NCBI GenBank assembly: GCA_035456105.1
Contig: DATIDV010000024.1
Location: forward strand, 1-64,000
Length of the DNA: 64,000 bases
Direction: 5' to 3'
Origin: Viridibacterium sp035456105
Lineage (GTDB): Bacteria; Pseudomonadota; Gammaproteobacteria; Burkholderiales; Rhodocyclaceae
Position 1 is the stretch's first letter, and every line of letters begins with the position of its first letter. Made by a program: the position numbers and the translations under genes. Below are positions 49,030-57,961 of the stretch, piece after piece. A model generated the notes under the pieces. That model was not told the DNA's origin. It did no database searches and worked only from the letters and a program-made list of their open reading frames with translations.

Positions 49030-49628
49030 GTCGTGCGCTCAGCCTTGAATGCCCCCGCTTCGGTGACGATCCAGTCCAGCGGCCGGTCGTGCGCCGCTTC
49101 GGCAATGCGCGGCAGGCGGCCCAGCTCGAAACCAACGCCAATGGTCAGCGGCTGGGGGCGGAGGCTCTCCAGCGTGCGGTCGAAATAGCCACCGCCGTAA
49201 CCCAGCCTGAAGCCGCGCGAATCGAAGCCGTTAACGGGAATGAGCAGCAGGTCTGGTGTCAGTGCATCGCCGTCGATGGGCGTTGGAATGCCATGGCGGT
49301 CGGGTGCCAACGGTCTGTCAGGCGTCCATTCGCGAAAGGTGAGTGGCGCATCCCGATTGACGACGACGGGCAATGCGGCGCGGTGTGCAGAATCAGCGGC
49401 GAGCCAAATGGTGATGAGTTGACGCAAGTCGGGCTCGCCACGGAACGGCCAGCAGAAGCCCAGGGTCTGAGTGGCATGCAGTGTGGGTGCCGCGAGCTGA
49501 TCGAGTAATTCCTGCAGGTGCCCCAGCAAGGCACTTTCGAGTTGCGCGCGCCTTGCTGCAGGGAGTCCCTCGCGGGCCGCAATGATGCGCTGGCGCTGGC
49601 TTTTGCGATCTGGATCGATGGATTCCAC
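49026..49628 (-). CDS. 5-formyltetrahydrofolate cyclo-ligase
   Basis: 200 aa, the family size. The nucleotide-binding segment is GYGGGYFDRTLESL near residue 148, preceded by DLLLIPVNGFDSRGFRLG; the N-terminal KSQRQRIIAAREGLP helix is also typical. It converts 5-formyl-THF with ATP to 5,10-methenyl-THF, rescuing an inhibitory folate. It is the first gene of a pair with the ceramidase-like protein. It is divergent from slt; the 150-nt gap should hold both promoters. Confidence 0.9.
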   Translation of the reverse strand: MESIDPDRKSQRQRIIAAREGLPAARRAQLESALLGHLQELLDQLAAPTLHATQTLGFCWPFRGEPDLRQLITIWLAADSAHRAALPVVVNRDAPLTFREWTPDRPLAPDRHGIPTPIDGDALTPDLLLIPVNGFDSRGFRLGYGGGYFDRTLESLRPQPLTIGVGFELGRLPRIAEAAHDRPLDWIVTEAGAFKAERTT

Positions 49629-49778
49629 GTGCTATTCTCCGACGCTTGTTTTGCGCTGTATTGCCATGTGGCAAGTCGTGCTCTGACTGTTCTGTACAGC
49701 GCGAAAGAGTAAGACGTCTGCGTTTGAAAAGTCGGGTTGAATCGGTTGTTGAAACAAAGCTGGAACGAAGCTGAAAAA

Positions 49779-51833
49779 ATGCGAATTGCACTAAATGCTG
49801 CACAGAGTGTGGCAAAGAATGCGGCAAAGAACCTGACCCGGGGATGGTACGCGACCCGCCGCATCGTGTACCGACCGCTGCTGTGCCTGCCTTTGCTGGC
49901 CGCGCCACTGGTGTGGGCGCAGCCCGCTGCGCCCGATCGGAGTGGCGATGCGCGCATTGTTGCAGCGGCTGAGTACGCCGCGCGTGGCGACACTGCCGGG
50001 CTGGAGCAATTGCTCGCCACGCCGAGTAAGCATGTACTCGAGTCTTATGTCGGCTATTGGCTATTGTCAGCGCGTATCGCACGTATTGGCGATCCCTTGC
50101 CGATGCAGGCGATCCGTGACTTCGTGCAGCTGAACGACGGTTCGGTGGTCGCCGAGCGCCTGCGCATCGACTGGCTCAAACGCCTTGGCCGCGAGGGTCA
50201 GTGGCAGGTTTTCAATGAAGAATATCCTCGCGTGCAACAAGCCGATGCGGAACTGCTGTGCCATGCCGTGAAGGCACGTGGGGGTGCTGCGGATGCCGCC
50301 TTGCAGGCGATCGAAGCGCAGTGGCTGACGCTGGCGGGCGGGAATGATGTGATGGACGCCTGTGCCGTACCACTGCAGGCGCTGGTCGATGCAGGGCGCA
50401 AGTCGAACGAGGACGTGCAGTGGCGACTGCGCCGCATGGTCGAGACCAACAGGCTGCCTGCCGCACGCCAGAGCGCCAGCATGCTGCCTGCTGCCGAGAC
50501 GCCGGACATCGCGGCGCTTGGACGTGTGTTCGACAACCCCTTGCACTACCTCGCTTCGCCCGCGGCACGTGGCGCAAGTTCGCGCGCAGCCCGCGAACTG
50601 GTGCTGGCGGCGGTCGCGCGTGCGGCGCGCAGCGATGTGCGGACCACCTTGGCGCGTTGGCGTGTGCTTGAAGATAGTCGCTATACCGCAGCCGAACGCG
50701 GTTATGCCATCGGACAGATCGCCTGGGGCGCCGCCCTGGCGCAGATGCCGGAGGCCGTGCAGTGGTACGCGACGGCGCGCGAGCTGGCGCCCGGCATGCC
50801 GATGAGTGATGACCAGGCGGCCTGGCAGATGCGCAGCGCGCTGCGTGCCGGCGACTGGAGCAGCGTGCTGGCCGCGCTGGATTCGATGACGCCCGCGCAA
50901 CGCAATCAGCCGGAATGGATCTACTGGCAGGGTCGTGCGCTGTCGCAACAGAACAAGTCGCAGGAGGCGCGTGCACTGTATGAGCGTTTTGCCGGGGAGC
51001 CGAATTTCTACGGCATCCTGTCGGCCGAAGCGCTCGGCCGCAGCATCAACTGGCCGAAAGCGGCCGTGCCACCCACCGTGCTCGAAATGTCGCGGGTGGA
51101 TGAGAACCTTGCCATGCAGCGTGCGATAGCGCTGTTCCGTATTGACCAGCGCAGCGCCGCCTTGCGCGAGTGGAGCTGGGCCCTGCGTGGTGCGGATGAT
51201 CGCGCCTTGCTGGCGACTTCGGAATATGCACGTCGCATTGGCTTGTATGATCGCGCCATCAATGCAGCTGAACGCACACGCCTGCAGCACGACTACAGCC
51301 TGCGTTACCTGGCGCCGTACTACGACATTTTTGCGCGCGAATCGCGCGCCAAGGGGCTGGAACTGCACTGGGTATATGGGTTGACGCGGCAGGAGAGTCG
51401 TTTCGATCCGGTTGCGCGTTCGTCGGTCGGCGCGCAAGGGCTCATGCAGATCATGCCCGCTACCGGGCGTATGGTGGCCAGCAAGGCCGGCATGCTGGGT
51501 TTCAATGTGAGCCATCTCGCCCAGACGGAGCCCAACATCCAGATCGGCACGGCCTACCTGCGTAGTGTGCTCGACGGTCTGTACAACTCGCCTGTCATGG
51601 CCACGGCGGGGTATAACGCGGGGCCCGGACGTGCCAAACGCTGGCGTGATAGCGGGCCGCTGGAAGGCGCAATTTATGCCGAAACGATTCCGATTAACGA
51701 AACGCGTGACTACGTGAAGAAGGTGATGGCCAACGCAGTTGCCTACGCTTTCGTGCTGGATGGGCAGCCCATATCGCTGACGCGGCTATTGGGCATCGTG
51801 CCGGGCGAAACACTGGCCACTGCGACGCGTTGA
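49779..51833 (+). CDS. slt: Soluble lytic murein transglycosylase
   Basis: 684 aa from ATG 49779; a TTG at 49737 in the same frame is an alternative. The N-terminal export signal spans roughly VYRPLLCLPLLAAPLVWA (about residues 28-45), followed by a long superhelical U-domain and a C-terminal lysozyme-like SLT domain (about 525-660). The catalytic Glu is in YGLTRQESRFDPVARSSVGA, and QGLMQIMPAT and GYNAGPGRAKRW are the flanking conserved blocks. It cleaves peptidoglycan glycan strands in the periplasm, forming 1,6-anhydro ends. E. coli Slt70 is similar in size. Confidence 0.92.
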   Translation: MRIALNAAQSVAKNAAKNLTRGWYATRRIVYRPLLCLPLLAAPLVWAQPAAPDRSGDARIVAAAEYAARGDTAGLEQLLATPSKHVLESYVGYWLLSARIARIGDPLPMQAIRDFVQLNDGSVVAERLRIDWLKRLGREGQWQVFNEEYPRVQQADAELLCHAVKARGGAADAALQAIEAQWLTLAGGNDVMDACAVPLQALVDAGRKSNEDVQWRLRRMVETNRLPAARQSASMLPAAETPDIAALGRVFDNPLHYLASPAARGASSRAARELVLAAVARAARSDVRTTLARWRVLEDSRYTAAERGYAIGQIAWGAALAQMPEAVQWYATARELAPGMPMSDDQAAWQMRSALRAGDWSSVLAALDSMTPAQRNQPEWIYWQGRALSQQNKSQEARALYERFAGEPNFYGILSAEALGRSINWPKAAVPPTVLEMSRVDENLAMQRAIALFRIDQRSAALREWSWALRGADDRALLATSEYARRIGLYDRAINAAERTRLQHDYSLRYLAPYYDIFARESRAKGLELHWVYGLTRQESRFDPVARSSVGAQGLMQIMPATGRMVASKAGMLGFNVSHLAQTEPNIQIGTAYLRSVLDGLYNSPVMATAGYNAGPGRAKRWRDSGPLEGAIYAETIPINETRDYVKKVMANAVAYAFVLDGQPISLTRLLGIVPGETLATATR

Positions 51834-51980
51834 GCATCAAGCCGTTCGTGGCAGACCAGTGGTATGGGGTCGCACCGGACGGCGGCGTGGCCGCGCCGAT
51901 ATGCAGATGACACTTGACCTTGCTCAATGGCTGAGCCATGGTCGAGATACCTCATTCTCACGTGACAGCACGCCCACATC

Positions 51981-52946
51981 ATGACCTTGCGCACCGTTCT
52001 GATTATCGGGGGTACGGGTTTCATCGGACGCAGCCTTGCCCAGCGCCTGACCGGGCTCGGTGTACGCGTGATCGTGCCGACGCGTCGCGCAAGCTACGCT
52101 GCGCCCTTGCGCCTGTTGCCGACCGTCGACGTGGTCGAAGTGGATTGTTGTGATACCAGCGTGCTGTGTGGCCTGATGACCGATGTGGATGCGGTGGTCA
52201 ATCTGGTCGGGGTGCTGCATTCCGAGTCCGACGCGCCGTATGGCCCTGTTTTTGCGCGGGCGCACGTCGAGTTGCCGCGCACCATCGTCGCGGCTGCGCG
52301 CCTCTCTGAAGTGCCGCGCCTCGTGCATCTCAGTGCGCTCGGCGCCGACGTGCACGGCCCGTCCGAATACCTGCGTTCCAAGGCCGATGGCGAAGCGGTC
52401 GTCCGCGCCGCCGGGCCGGACATCGAATGGACGATCTTCCGTCCCTCGGTGGTCTTCGGACCGGAGGATGACTTTCTCAACCTGTTTTCGAAGTTCGCCT
52501 CATGGCTGCCGGTGCTGCCATTGGGCGGTGCGCACACGCGTTTCCAGCCGGTGTTCGTCGAAGACGTGGTCAGCGCCATCGTGCATGCCTTGCAGCATCA
52601 CGCCGGCATCAACGAAGTGATCGAGCTGGCGGGGCCGCGCACCTACACGCTGGCAGAGCTGGCGCGCTACGTGGTGCGTGTGCAGCGCCACTGGAGTGTC
52701 GTGCTGCCGCTGCCCGAGTCGCTCGCCATGTTGCAGGCCGCGTGCATGGAGCACTTGCCGGGCCCCTTGATGAGCCGTGACAATCTGCGCTCGATGCATC
52801 GCGACAGCGTTGCAAGTGGCGCGCCGATGCCGTTTGGTCTGACGGCCACAGCGCTGGAAACGGCCGCGCCGCTATGGCTGCGCAATGATCGGGGCTGGCG
52901 CAACCTGTTCAACCAGTTCCGTCGGAGTGCGCACCGCACCGTTTGA
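51981..52946 (+). CDS. Complex I NDUFA9-subunit-like atypical SDR
   Basis: 321 aa. The Rossmann motif is GGTGFIGRSLAQRL at residues 10-23. The region RLVHLSALGADVHGPSEYLR followed by SKADGE is typical of the NDUFA9-like atypical SDR group, with the Tyr and Lys four residues apart. The C-terminal half (VFGPEDDFLNLFSKFASWLP, FQPVFVEDVVSAI) matches the same group. Free-standing bacterial members probably act on quinone or lipid-linked substrates, but this is unproven. It follows slt by 147 nt, a common betaproteobacterial neighbourhood. Confidence 0.9.
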   Translation: MTLRTVLIIGGTGFIGRSLAQRLTGLGVRVIVPTRRASYAAPLRLLPTVDVVEVDCCDTSVLCGLMTDVDAVVNLVGVLHSESDAPYGPVFARAHVELPRTIVAAARLSEVPRLVHLSALGADVHGPSEYLRSKADGEAVVRAAGPDIEWTIFRPSVVFGPEDDFLNLFSKFASWLPVLPLGGAHTRFQPVFVEDVVSAIVHALQHHAGINEVIELAGPRTYTLAELARYVVRVQRHWSVVLPLPESLAMLQAACMEHLPGPLMSRDNLRSMHRDSVASGAPMPFGLTATALETAAPLWLRNDRGWRNLFNQFRRSAHRTV

Positions 52947-52999
52947 ATCTGAACGCCTGCCTGTACGGCAGCTTGTAAGCGGACAGCTTGGGGGATGAC

Positions 53000-53665
53000 G
53001 TGAAGCTGATCATCGGCGACTACAACTATTCCTCATGGTCCATGCGCGGCTGGCTTGCCGCCAGGGCCTGCGGCGTGCCGTTCGAAACGGTGTCCATCCC
53101 CTTGCAAGAGGCCAATACGGCCGCGCGCATCGCGCAGCACAGCCCGTCCGGGCGCGTACCTGCCCTCGTTGTCGGTGAGCTGACGATCTGGGATTCACTG
53201 GCCATTGCCGAGTTTTTTGCCGAGCAGGCACCTAGCTTATGGCCTGCCAATGCCTGTGCGCGTGCAGTCGCGCGTGCAGTCAGTGCGGAGATGCACAGCA
53301 GCTTCACCGCGCTGCGCACGCATATGTCGATGAATATCCGCAAGGACTACAGCGGGCGCGGCCGCACGCCAGAAGTGCTGGCCGACATCGCGCGCATCGA
53401 TGCGATCTGGCAGGACTGCCGCCAGCGCTTCGGCGCGCGCGCAGACAATGCCGGCCCCTGGTTATTCGGCACATGGAGCATCGCCGACATCATGTACGCG
53501 CCGGTGTGCATGCGTTTCGTGACCTACGGTATTGGCGAAGCCGAGTTAAGTCCGGTCGCAAGTGACTACCTGCGCCATGTGCTGGAGCATCCGCATGTGC
53601 AGGAGTGGCGTGCCGCCGCGCTTGCCGAAGCACACACCATTGCGGCCTACGACAGCTACGGTTGA
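53000..53665 (+). CDS. Glutathione S-transferase
   Basis: 221 aa from GTG 53000, preceded by GGGGG; a TTG at 52988 is an alternative. The N-terminal thioredoxin-like domain (residues 1-80) starts LIIGDYNYSSWSMRGWLAAR, with a Ser-rich active site near residue 11-14, and has the GSH-binding RVPALVVGELTIWDSLAIAE block. The C-terminal domain is all helical with WLFGTWSIADIMYAPV. It belongs to a proteobacterial GST clade of unknown substrate. The downstream region contains murB after 136 nt. Confidence 0.9.
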   Translation: MKLIIGDYNYSSWSMRGWLAARACGVPFETVSIPLQEANTAARIAQHSPSGRVPALVVGELTIWDSLAIAEFFAEQAPSLWPANACARAVARAVSAEMHSSFTALRTHMSMNIRKDYSGRGRTPEVLADIARIDAIWQDCRQRFGARADNAGPWLFGTWSIADIMYAPVCMRFVTYGIGEAELSPVASDYLRHVLEHPHVQEWRAAALAEAHTIAAYDSYG

Positions 53666-53801
53666 GGCTGCAACTGTCCTGCAGCGGGGCCGCAGCCGAT
53701 GACCGGCCCGCACCGGGGCTGATGCGCCGGGTGATAATGCCGCCCTTGATACCGCTTTCCCGCGCAGCGACTGCTGTGCCTCCACTGTCAGCACACGGCC
53801 C

Positions 53802-54824
53802 ATGCTTCTTCCCGTCTTCGAAGATACACCGCTGAACGACCTGAATAGCCTGCGTCTACCCGCGAGCGCGAAGCGCTATGCCGAAATTCATTCGGCCGAG
53901 CAATTGCTCAAGCTCGTGCGGCGCGGCGATCTGGAGGGGCAGCGCGTTGTGGTCCTCGGTGGCGGCAGCAACGTGGTTCTGCGTGGCGATCTGGATGCCT
54001 TTGTCCTGCACATCCGCATCCCGGGCCGTGCTCTTGTCACCGAGTTGGACGATGCCTGGATCGTGCGCGCCGGTGCCGGTGAAAACTGGCATGAGTTCGT
54101 ACGCTTCACGCTGGAGCATGGCTGGCCCGGGCTGGAGAATCTGTCACTGATTCCCGGCACCGTGGGTGCAGCGCCGATCCAGAACGTCGGTGCCTATGGC
54201 GTCGAGCTGGCCGATCGCTTCTTCGCGCTGGAGGCGGTGGACCTGCGTAGCGGTCAGATCATCAGTCTTGATCGCGATATCTGCCAGTTCGCTTACCGCG
54301 ACAGTCTGTTCAAGCAGCAGGCGGCCGGGCGCTTCATCATCACGGCCGTCAGCTTCCGCCTGCCCAAGCAGTGGCACGCCGTCACCTCCTATGCTGACGT
54401 CGCCAACGAGCTCAAGGCGTTGGGCCTGAATGAACCGACAGCACTTCAGGTGTCCAATGCAGTGATCAGTATCCGCAGCCGCAAGCTGCCCGACCCTGCT
54501 GTGCTGCCGAATGCGGGGAGTTTCTTCAAGAATCCGGTGGTCAGTGCCGCGCGTTTTGCCGAACTCACCGAGACCTGGCCCAAGCTCCCTTATCACCCGC
54601 AACATGATGGAAGCATCAAGCTTGCAGCGGGCTGGCTGATCGAGCAGGCCGGGTGGCGTGGCCGCAGCCTTGGGCGTGCCGGCATGTACGAGAAGCAGGC
54701 TCTGGTGCTGGTCAACCACGGCGGTGCGACTGGTGAAGAGGTGATGCGCCTTGCCGAATGCGTCAGCGCAGCAGTGCAGGAAAAGTTCGGCGTTACGCTG
54801 GAGCAGGAGCCGGTGCTGCTCTAG
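53802..54824 (+). CDS. murB: UDP-N-acetylenolpyruvoylglucosamine reductase
   Basis: 340 aa, type I MurB length. The FAD-binding part includes VVLGGGSNVVLRGDLDAFVL and LSLIPGTVGAAPIQNVGAYG. The active-site Ser is in NAGSFFKNPVV, and the Arg/Glu region lies in IRSRKLPDP and the C-terminal LEQEPVLL. It reduces UDP-GlcNAc-enolpyruvate to UDP-MurNAc with NADPH in cell-wall precursor synthesis. It stands outside the usual mur cluster. A strong terminator follows at 54850-54880. Confidence 0.96.
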   Translation: MLLPVFEDTPLNDLNSLRLPASAKRYAEIHSAEQLLKLVRRGDLEGQRVVVLGGGSNVVLRGDLDAFVLHIRIPGRALVTELDDAWIVRAGAGENWHEFVRFTLEHGWPGLENLSLIPGTVGAAPIQNVGAYGVELADRFFALEAVDLRSGQIISLDRDICQFAYRDSLFKQQAAGRFIITAVSFRLPKQWHAVTSYADVANELKALGLNEPTALQVSNAVISIRSRKLPDPAVLPNAGSFFKNPVVSAARFAELTETWPKLPYHPQHDGSIKLAAGWLIEQAGWRGRSLGRAGMYEKQALVLVNHGGATGEEVMRLAECVSAAVQEKFGVTLEQEPVLL

Positions 54825-54849
54825 GCGTGCTGCACTGTGCGGCGGAAGC

Positions 54850-54880
54850 AAAAAGGCCAGGATGACATCCTGGCCTTTTT
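54850..54880. terminator. Strong bidirectional terminator
   Basis: AAAAAGGCCAGGAT-GAC-ATCCTGGCCTTTTT is a perfect 14-bp stem with a 3-nt loop and A/T tracts on both sides, between convergent murB and pncC. Confidence 0.95.
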
Positions 54881-54943
54881 GTTTGCTGCGCGCGATGTTC
54901 TGCGCACTTCATGTTTGTGCGGCGAATGGCGGTTCCGTGCGCG

Positions 54944-55435
54944 CTATGCAAGATCTCGCAAATGGCGCAATGCCAGCAGACTTGCTGCCAGGCGTACCTC
55001 TGAGCGATTGCCGTCGAAATGCATCGTTACTGCCTCGACGCCATCCAGTGAGTCTTCCTTGACTGCCCAGGCGAGGCATACCGTGCCGACAGGTTTGTGG
55101 GCACTGCCGCCGCCCGGCCCGGCGATACCGGAAATGGCGATGGCCGCATCCGCCTTGCTTGAACGCAGCGCGCCGAAAGCCATTTCACGCACCGTGGCTT
55201 CGCTGACGGCGCCATGCTGGCGCAAGGTTTCCTGCTGTACGCCGACCAGCTCCTGTTTTGAATCGTCGGTATAGGTGACAAAGCCGCGATCGAACCAGCC
55301 GCTTGAGCCGGCAATTTCGGTGATGGCCGCTGCGATCAAGCCACCCGTGCAGGACTCAACCGTGACCAGCCGCCAGTTGCGTGCCTGCAGCCAGGTGCCA
55401 GCGTCACGCGCGGCGGCGACAAGTTCTTCATTCAT
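54944..55435 (-). CDS. pncC: CinA-family nicotinamide-nucleotide amidohydrolase
   Basis: 163 aa from ATG 55435, seven bases after GGGAAG. It is the stand-alone C-terminal CinA domain (PncC/YgaD type): LVTVESCTGGLIAAAITEIA with active-site residues, WFDRGFVTYTDDSKQELVGV, AIAISGIAGPGGGSAHKPVG. It deamidates nicotinamide mononucleotide to nicotinate mononucleotide in pyridine-nucleotide recycling. pgpA, which often precedes it in this class of bacteria, is here separated from it by the periplasmic solute-binding protein gene. Confidence 0.93.
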   Translation of the reverse strand: MNEELVAAARDAGTWLQARNWRLVTVESCTGGLIAAAITEIAGSSGWFDRGFVTYTDDSKQELVGVQQETLRQHGAVSEATVREMAFGALRSSKADAAIAISGIAGPGGGSAHKPVGTVCLAWAVKEDSLDGVEAVTMHFDGNRSEVRLAASLLALRHLRDLA

Positions 55436-55490
55436 GATTGTGCTTCCCATATGGCAGCGTAGTGGCGAGATCGGAGCATGAGGCTGGCGA

Positions 55491-56531
55491 TCAGCGCTTG
55501 CGGGTAGATGTCTGTGATCCAGGCGTCAGGCAGCTTGCCTTTGTATTGCGACCCGATCGCTTCTGGTCCGGGTCGTACCAGTACTCGGTTTTGTCCAGCG
55601 GGGTCTTGTTCGACAGCAGCGGGTTGTTCAGACGCAGGATGCGCCGCGAACAGAAATCGGCGCGGTCGATGAGGGGCTGGTGATACTTGAGGAACAGTTT
55701 GTTGAAGGAGCCGTCCTTGATCATCATCCTGAAACCGTCCTCGATGCGTGCAGCCAGATGCGGCGCCTGGGGCGAGACGAAGAAGTACTTCGGTAGCGGA
55801 AAGTACAGCAGCAGCGAGTTCTCGATCGCTATGTCCGGATAACTGGCTTTGCGATCGTCATACTCGACAAACACCTCCGAGAGCGCGCGCGGGAAGTAGT
55901 CGAAGCGCCCGCCGACGAGCGCTTTGTAAAGACTTTCCCAGTCGGCTGCTGCTTCGTACTTGAAGTTGAGCGCCTGGAACACCTGCCGCGTCGACCAGGC
56001 ATGGCCGACGCCCAGCGTCAGGCGCTTGAGTTCCTCGACATCGTTGATGCGGCTGAACTTGTCCTGGTCGCCGGCGCGGATCAGCGCGATGCGGTATTCG
56101 GAGATGCCTTTGTCGACCGGGATGCGCAGGGTCAGCAGCCCGCTGTCTTCCCAGTCCGGACGTGTAGCCTTGGCCGTCACATTCACAGCCACGCCACGCT
56201 TGAGCTCGGTCAGCAAGCGGTCGCGGTACATGTAGCTGGGGGCATATGCCACGCGGAAGGGGCCATACTTCGGTTCTGTGCGCTTCAGGATTTCCGTCAG
56301 CAGGATGTTGGTGTAGTCGTTGCGCTTGTCGATGTCGTCGACCGGCGCATCGAGAATGGCGACATCCATGGCGCGCAGTGGCGTAGTCACCGTAAGTGTG
56401 CAGAACAGCATGACGAGTGCAATCGAGGCGCGCTGGCTGCAGGGCGTGCCCGCGCGCCCGATGGGCAATGCAGTTGTTCGCGCGGGCGAGCCGAGTCGCC
56501 TGCCAAGTGACTGGACCAGTTTCAGCATCAT
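55491..56531 (-). CDS. Periplasmic solute-binding-like protein (type 2 PBP fold)
   Basis: 346 aa. An unusually long N-terminal region precedes the hydrophobic signal core SIALVMLFCTLTVTTPL (about residues 36-52). The mature part shows a class II periplasmic-binding-like layout: RNDYTNILLTEILKRTEPKY, RAGDQDKFSRINDVEELKRL, LGVGHAWSTRQVFQALNFKY and RIEDGFRMMIKDGSFNKLFL, close to the family 3 solute-binding domain. No transporter genes lie nearby, so it may be an orphan sensor or binding protein. A later ATG may be the true start if the signal is of normal length. Confidence 0.8.
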   Translation of the reverse strand: MMLKLVQSLGRRLGSPARTTALPIGRAGTPCSQRASIALVMLFCTLTVTTPLRAMDVAILDAPVDDIDKRNDYTNILLTEILKRTEPKYGPFRVAYAPSYMYRDRLLTELKRGVAVNVTAKATRPDWEDSGLLTLRIPVDKGISEYRIALIRAGDQDKFSRINDVEELKRLTLGVGHAWSTRQVFQALNFKYEAAADWESLYKALVGGRFDYFPRALSEVFVEYDDRKASYPDIAIENSLLLYFPLPKYFFVSPQAPHLAARIEDGFRMMIKDGSFNKLFLKYHQPLIDRADFCSRRILRLNNPLLSNKTPLDKTEYWYDPDQKRSGRNTKASCLTPGSQTSTRKR

Positions 56532-56723
56532 GTCTCGATGAATTCCTCTCGTGTGCGAGAGTGTTGTGATTGGCGAGTCCGCATACTAGCAAAGCAGCAG
56601 ACTGCCTGGAGGCAGGACGGCACGCAGCCTCAATGGCAGTACGGCGCACCGGAGAACCGGCGGGGTGTCCTCACTCCCGCTCCTGACAAGGTCGTTGCGC
56701 CGTGAATGTGCGTGTTGCGCAAT

Positions 56724-57245
56724 TCAGGCAAGACCCATGGCGCGTACGGCGATTGCCAGACATAGCAGCGCGTAAGCGGCAGCCAGCAGGTCATCGAACA
56801 TCACACCAAAACCATTCTTGAAGCGCGTATCGGCGATGCGTATCGGCCAAGGCTTGAGGATGTCGAAAATGCGAAACAGCACCACGCACACGACTTGCCA
56901 CCAGAAACCCGCGGGCGCCAGCCACAACACCAGCCACATGGCGACGAACTCGTCCCAGACGATGCCGCCGTGATCCACTACGCCGAGCGCACGCCCGGTG
57001 ATCGGCACGAAGAGACAGCCGGCGACAAAGGCGGCAAGCAGGAAGACGCCGAAACCCGCCTCGGAAAAGGGCGGGCGAATCAGTGCATACAGTGCCCAGG
57101 CCAGCAGGGTGCCGACAGTCCCCGGGGCAAAGGGAGACAGGCCGCTACCGAGACCGAGCGAGAGGAAATGGGCGGGGTGTGAAAACAGGAGTCGGAGGCT
57201 TGGCCGGGACATTGCGCAGTGTGTGGCAGGCAGAGGGATCTGCAT
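56724..57245 (-). CDS. pgpA: Phosphatidylglycerophosphatase A
   Basis: 173 aa from ATG 57245 with AGAGGTG upstream (alternative ATG 57212). Hallmarks of PgpA are present: GLGSGLSPFAPGTVGTLLAW, the Asp-rich VVDHGGIVWDEFVAMWLVLW and FRIFDILKPWPIRIADTRF, then GVMFDDLLAAAYALL. It is a membrane phosphatase that dephosphorylates phosphatidylglycerol phosphate. The frame is open to 57596 on the minus strand, antisense-free but overlapping the GlcG-like gene, so those upstream codons are unlikely. It is 26 nt downstream of that gene. Confidence 0.94.
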   Translation of the reverse strand: MQIPLPATHCAMSRPSLRLLFSHPAHFLSLGLGSGLSPFAPGTVGTLLAWALYALIRPPFSEAGFGVFLLAAFVAGCLFVPITGRALGVVDHGGIVWDEFVAMWLVLWLAPAGFWWQVVCVVLFRIFDILKPWPIRIADTRFKNGFGVMFDDLLAAAYALLCLAIAVRAMGLA

Positions 57246-57271
57246 ACTGCCACACCTCTGCAAAGGCGGCG

Positions 57272-57736
57272 TTATAGCGCGGCACTGCCTGCCGCCGCCA
57301 CTTGCGCATCCTGTGTGGCCAGCATGCCGGACACGCCGATGGCGCCAACGACTTCGCCATTCACGATCAGCGGCAGGCCGCCGTCGACAGCGCACACATT
57401 GTTCAATGACAACATGCGCAAGCCCAGTCCGCCGCCCGCGACGGCATCCTCGACCAGCTTCGTCGCGCGCCGGAAATTGACGGCCGTCTCGGCCTTGGCC
57501 TGTGCAATCGCTAGGCTGCCATGCTGTGCATGATCCATTGCATGCAGCATGACGAGATGACCACTGCTGCCGACGATGGCAATCACCATCGGCCACTGCT
57601 GGCGGGCGGCTTCTGACTCGGCTGCAGCCATGACGCGAGCCGCCATCAGGAGGGGAATCGGCGGGCCATAACGCGGAGGCAGGGAGGCTGTAGGGGCGGG
57701 TGCGATTGCAGGAAGATTGATTGTGGTGTCCGGCAT
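57272..57736 (-). CDS. GlcG/HbpS-family heme-binding-like protein
   Basis: 154 aa, with a Pro-rich N-terminal tail (about residues 1-27) and a GlcG/HbpS fold (about 30-150): MVIAIVGSSGHLVMLHAMDH, FRRATKLVEDAV, GGLPLIVNGEVVGAIGVSGM and the end QDAQVAAAGSAAL. Family members bind heme or act in glycolate or cofactor-linked operons. The conserved GAIGVSG motif is present. A 30-codon ORF lies 59 nt upstream. The start is ATG 57736 with GGACCC before it, a moderate ribosome site. Confidence 0.87.
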   Translation of the reverse strand: MPDTTINLPAIAPAPTASLPPRYGPPIPLLMAARVMAAAESEAARQQWPMVIAIVGSSGHLVMLHAMDHAQHGSLAIAQAKAETAVNFRRATKLVEDAVAGGGLGLRMLSLNNVCAVDGGLPLIVNGEVVGAIGVSGMLATQDAQVAAAGSAAL

Positions 57737-57795
57737 GGGTGGGTCCTGTAGTGAGGGAATCGGCTGTGTGATGCGGATAGGGAAGCAGCGAGGTG

Positions 57796-57888
57796 TTATT
57801 TCGATGCAGACCGTACGGTCGGTAGTTCCGGCTTGCGTAGCATGAGAATTTCAGCGTCGCTTTGGCCGCAGAGGTTTTGCGTACTCAC
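57796..57888 (-). CDS. Possible 30-aa peptide upstream of the GlcG-like gene
   Basis: A GTG at 57888 is preceded by AGGAGA at good spacing (atcAGGAGAttcattGTG). It reads MSTQNLCGQSDAEILMLRKP, then ELPTVRSASK and TAA. The peptide is polar with one Cys. I do not recognise it. It lies between the divergent LysR gene and the GlcG-like gene; it could be a leader peptide, a short substrate peptide or chance. The clean ribosome site is the main evidence. Confidence 0.45.
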   Translation of the reverse strand: MSTQNLCGQSDAEILMLRKPELPTVRSASK

Positions 57889-57961
57889 AATGAATCTCCT
57901 GATGCACGACTTGTGGAACGCAGCTTAAGTCGCGCAAAATTGCACGACAATTCCCTAAAAA

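Noticed and set aside
47276..49141. 621-aa minus-strand frame giving an N-terminally extended aldo/keto reductase
   Set aside because: The extension is another frame of the ceramidase-like gene; the family start MRYRKFGNTG is at 48325.
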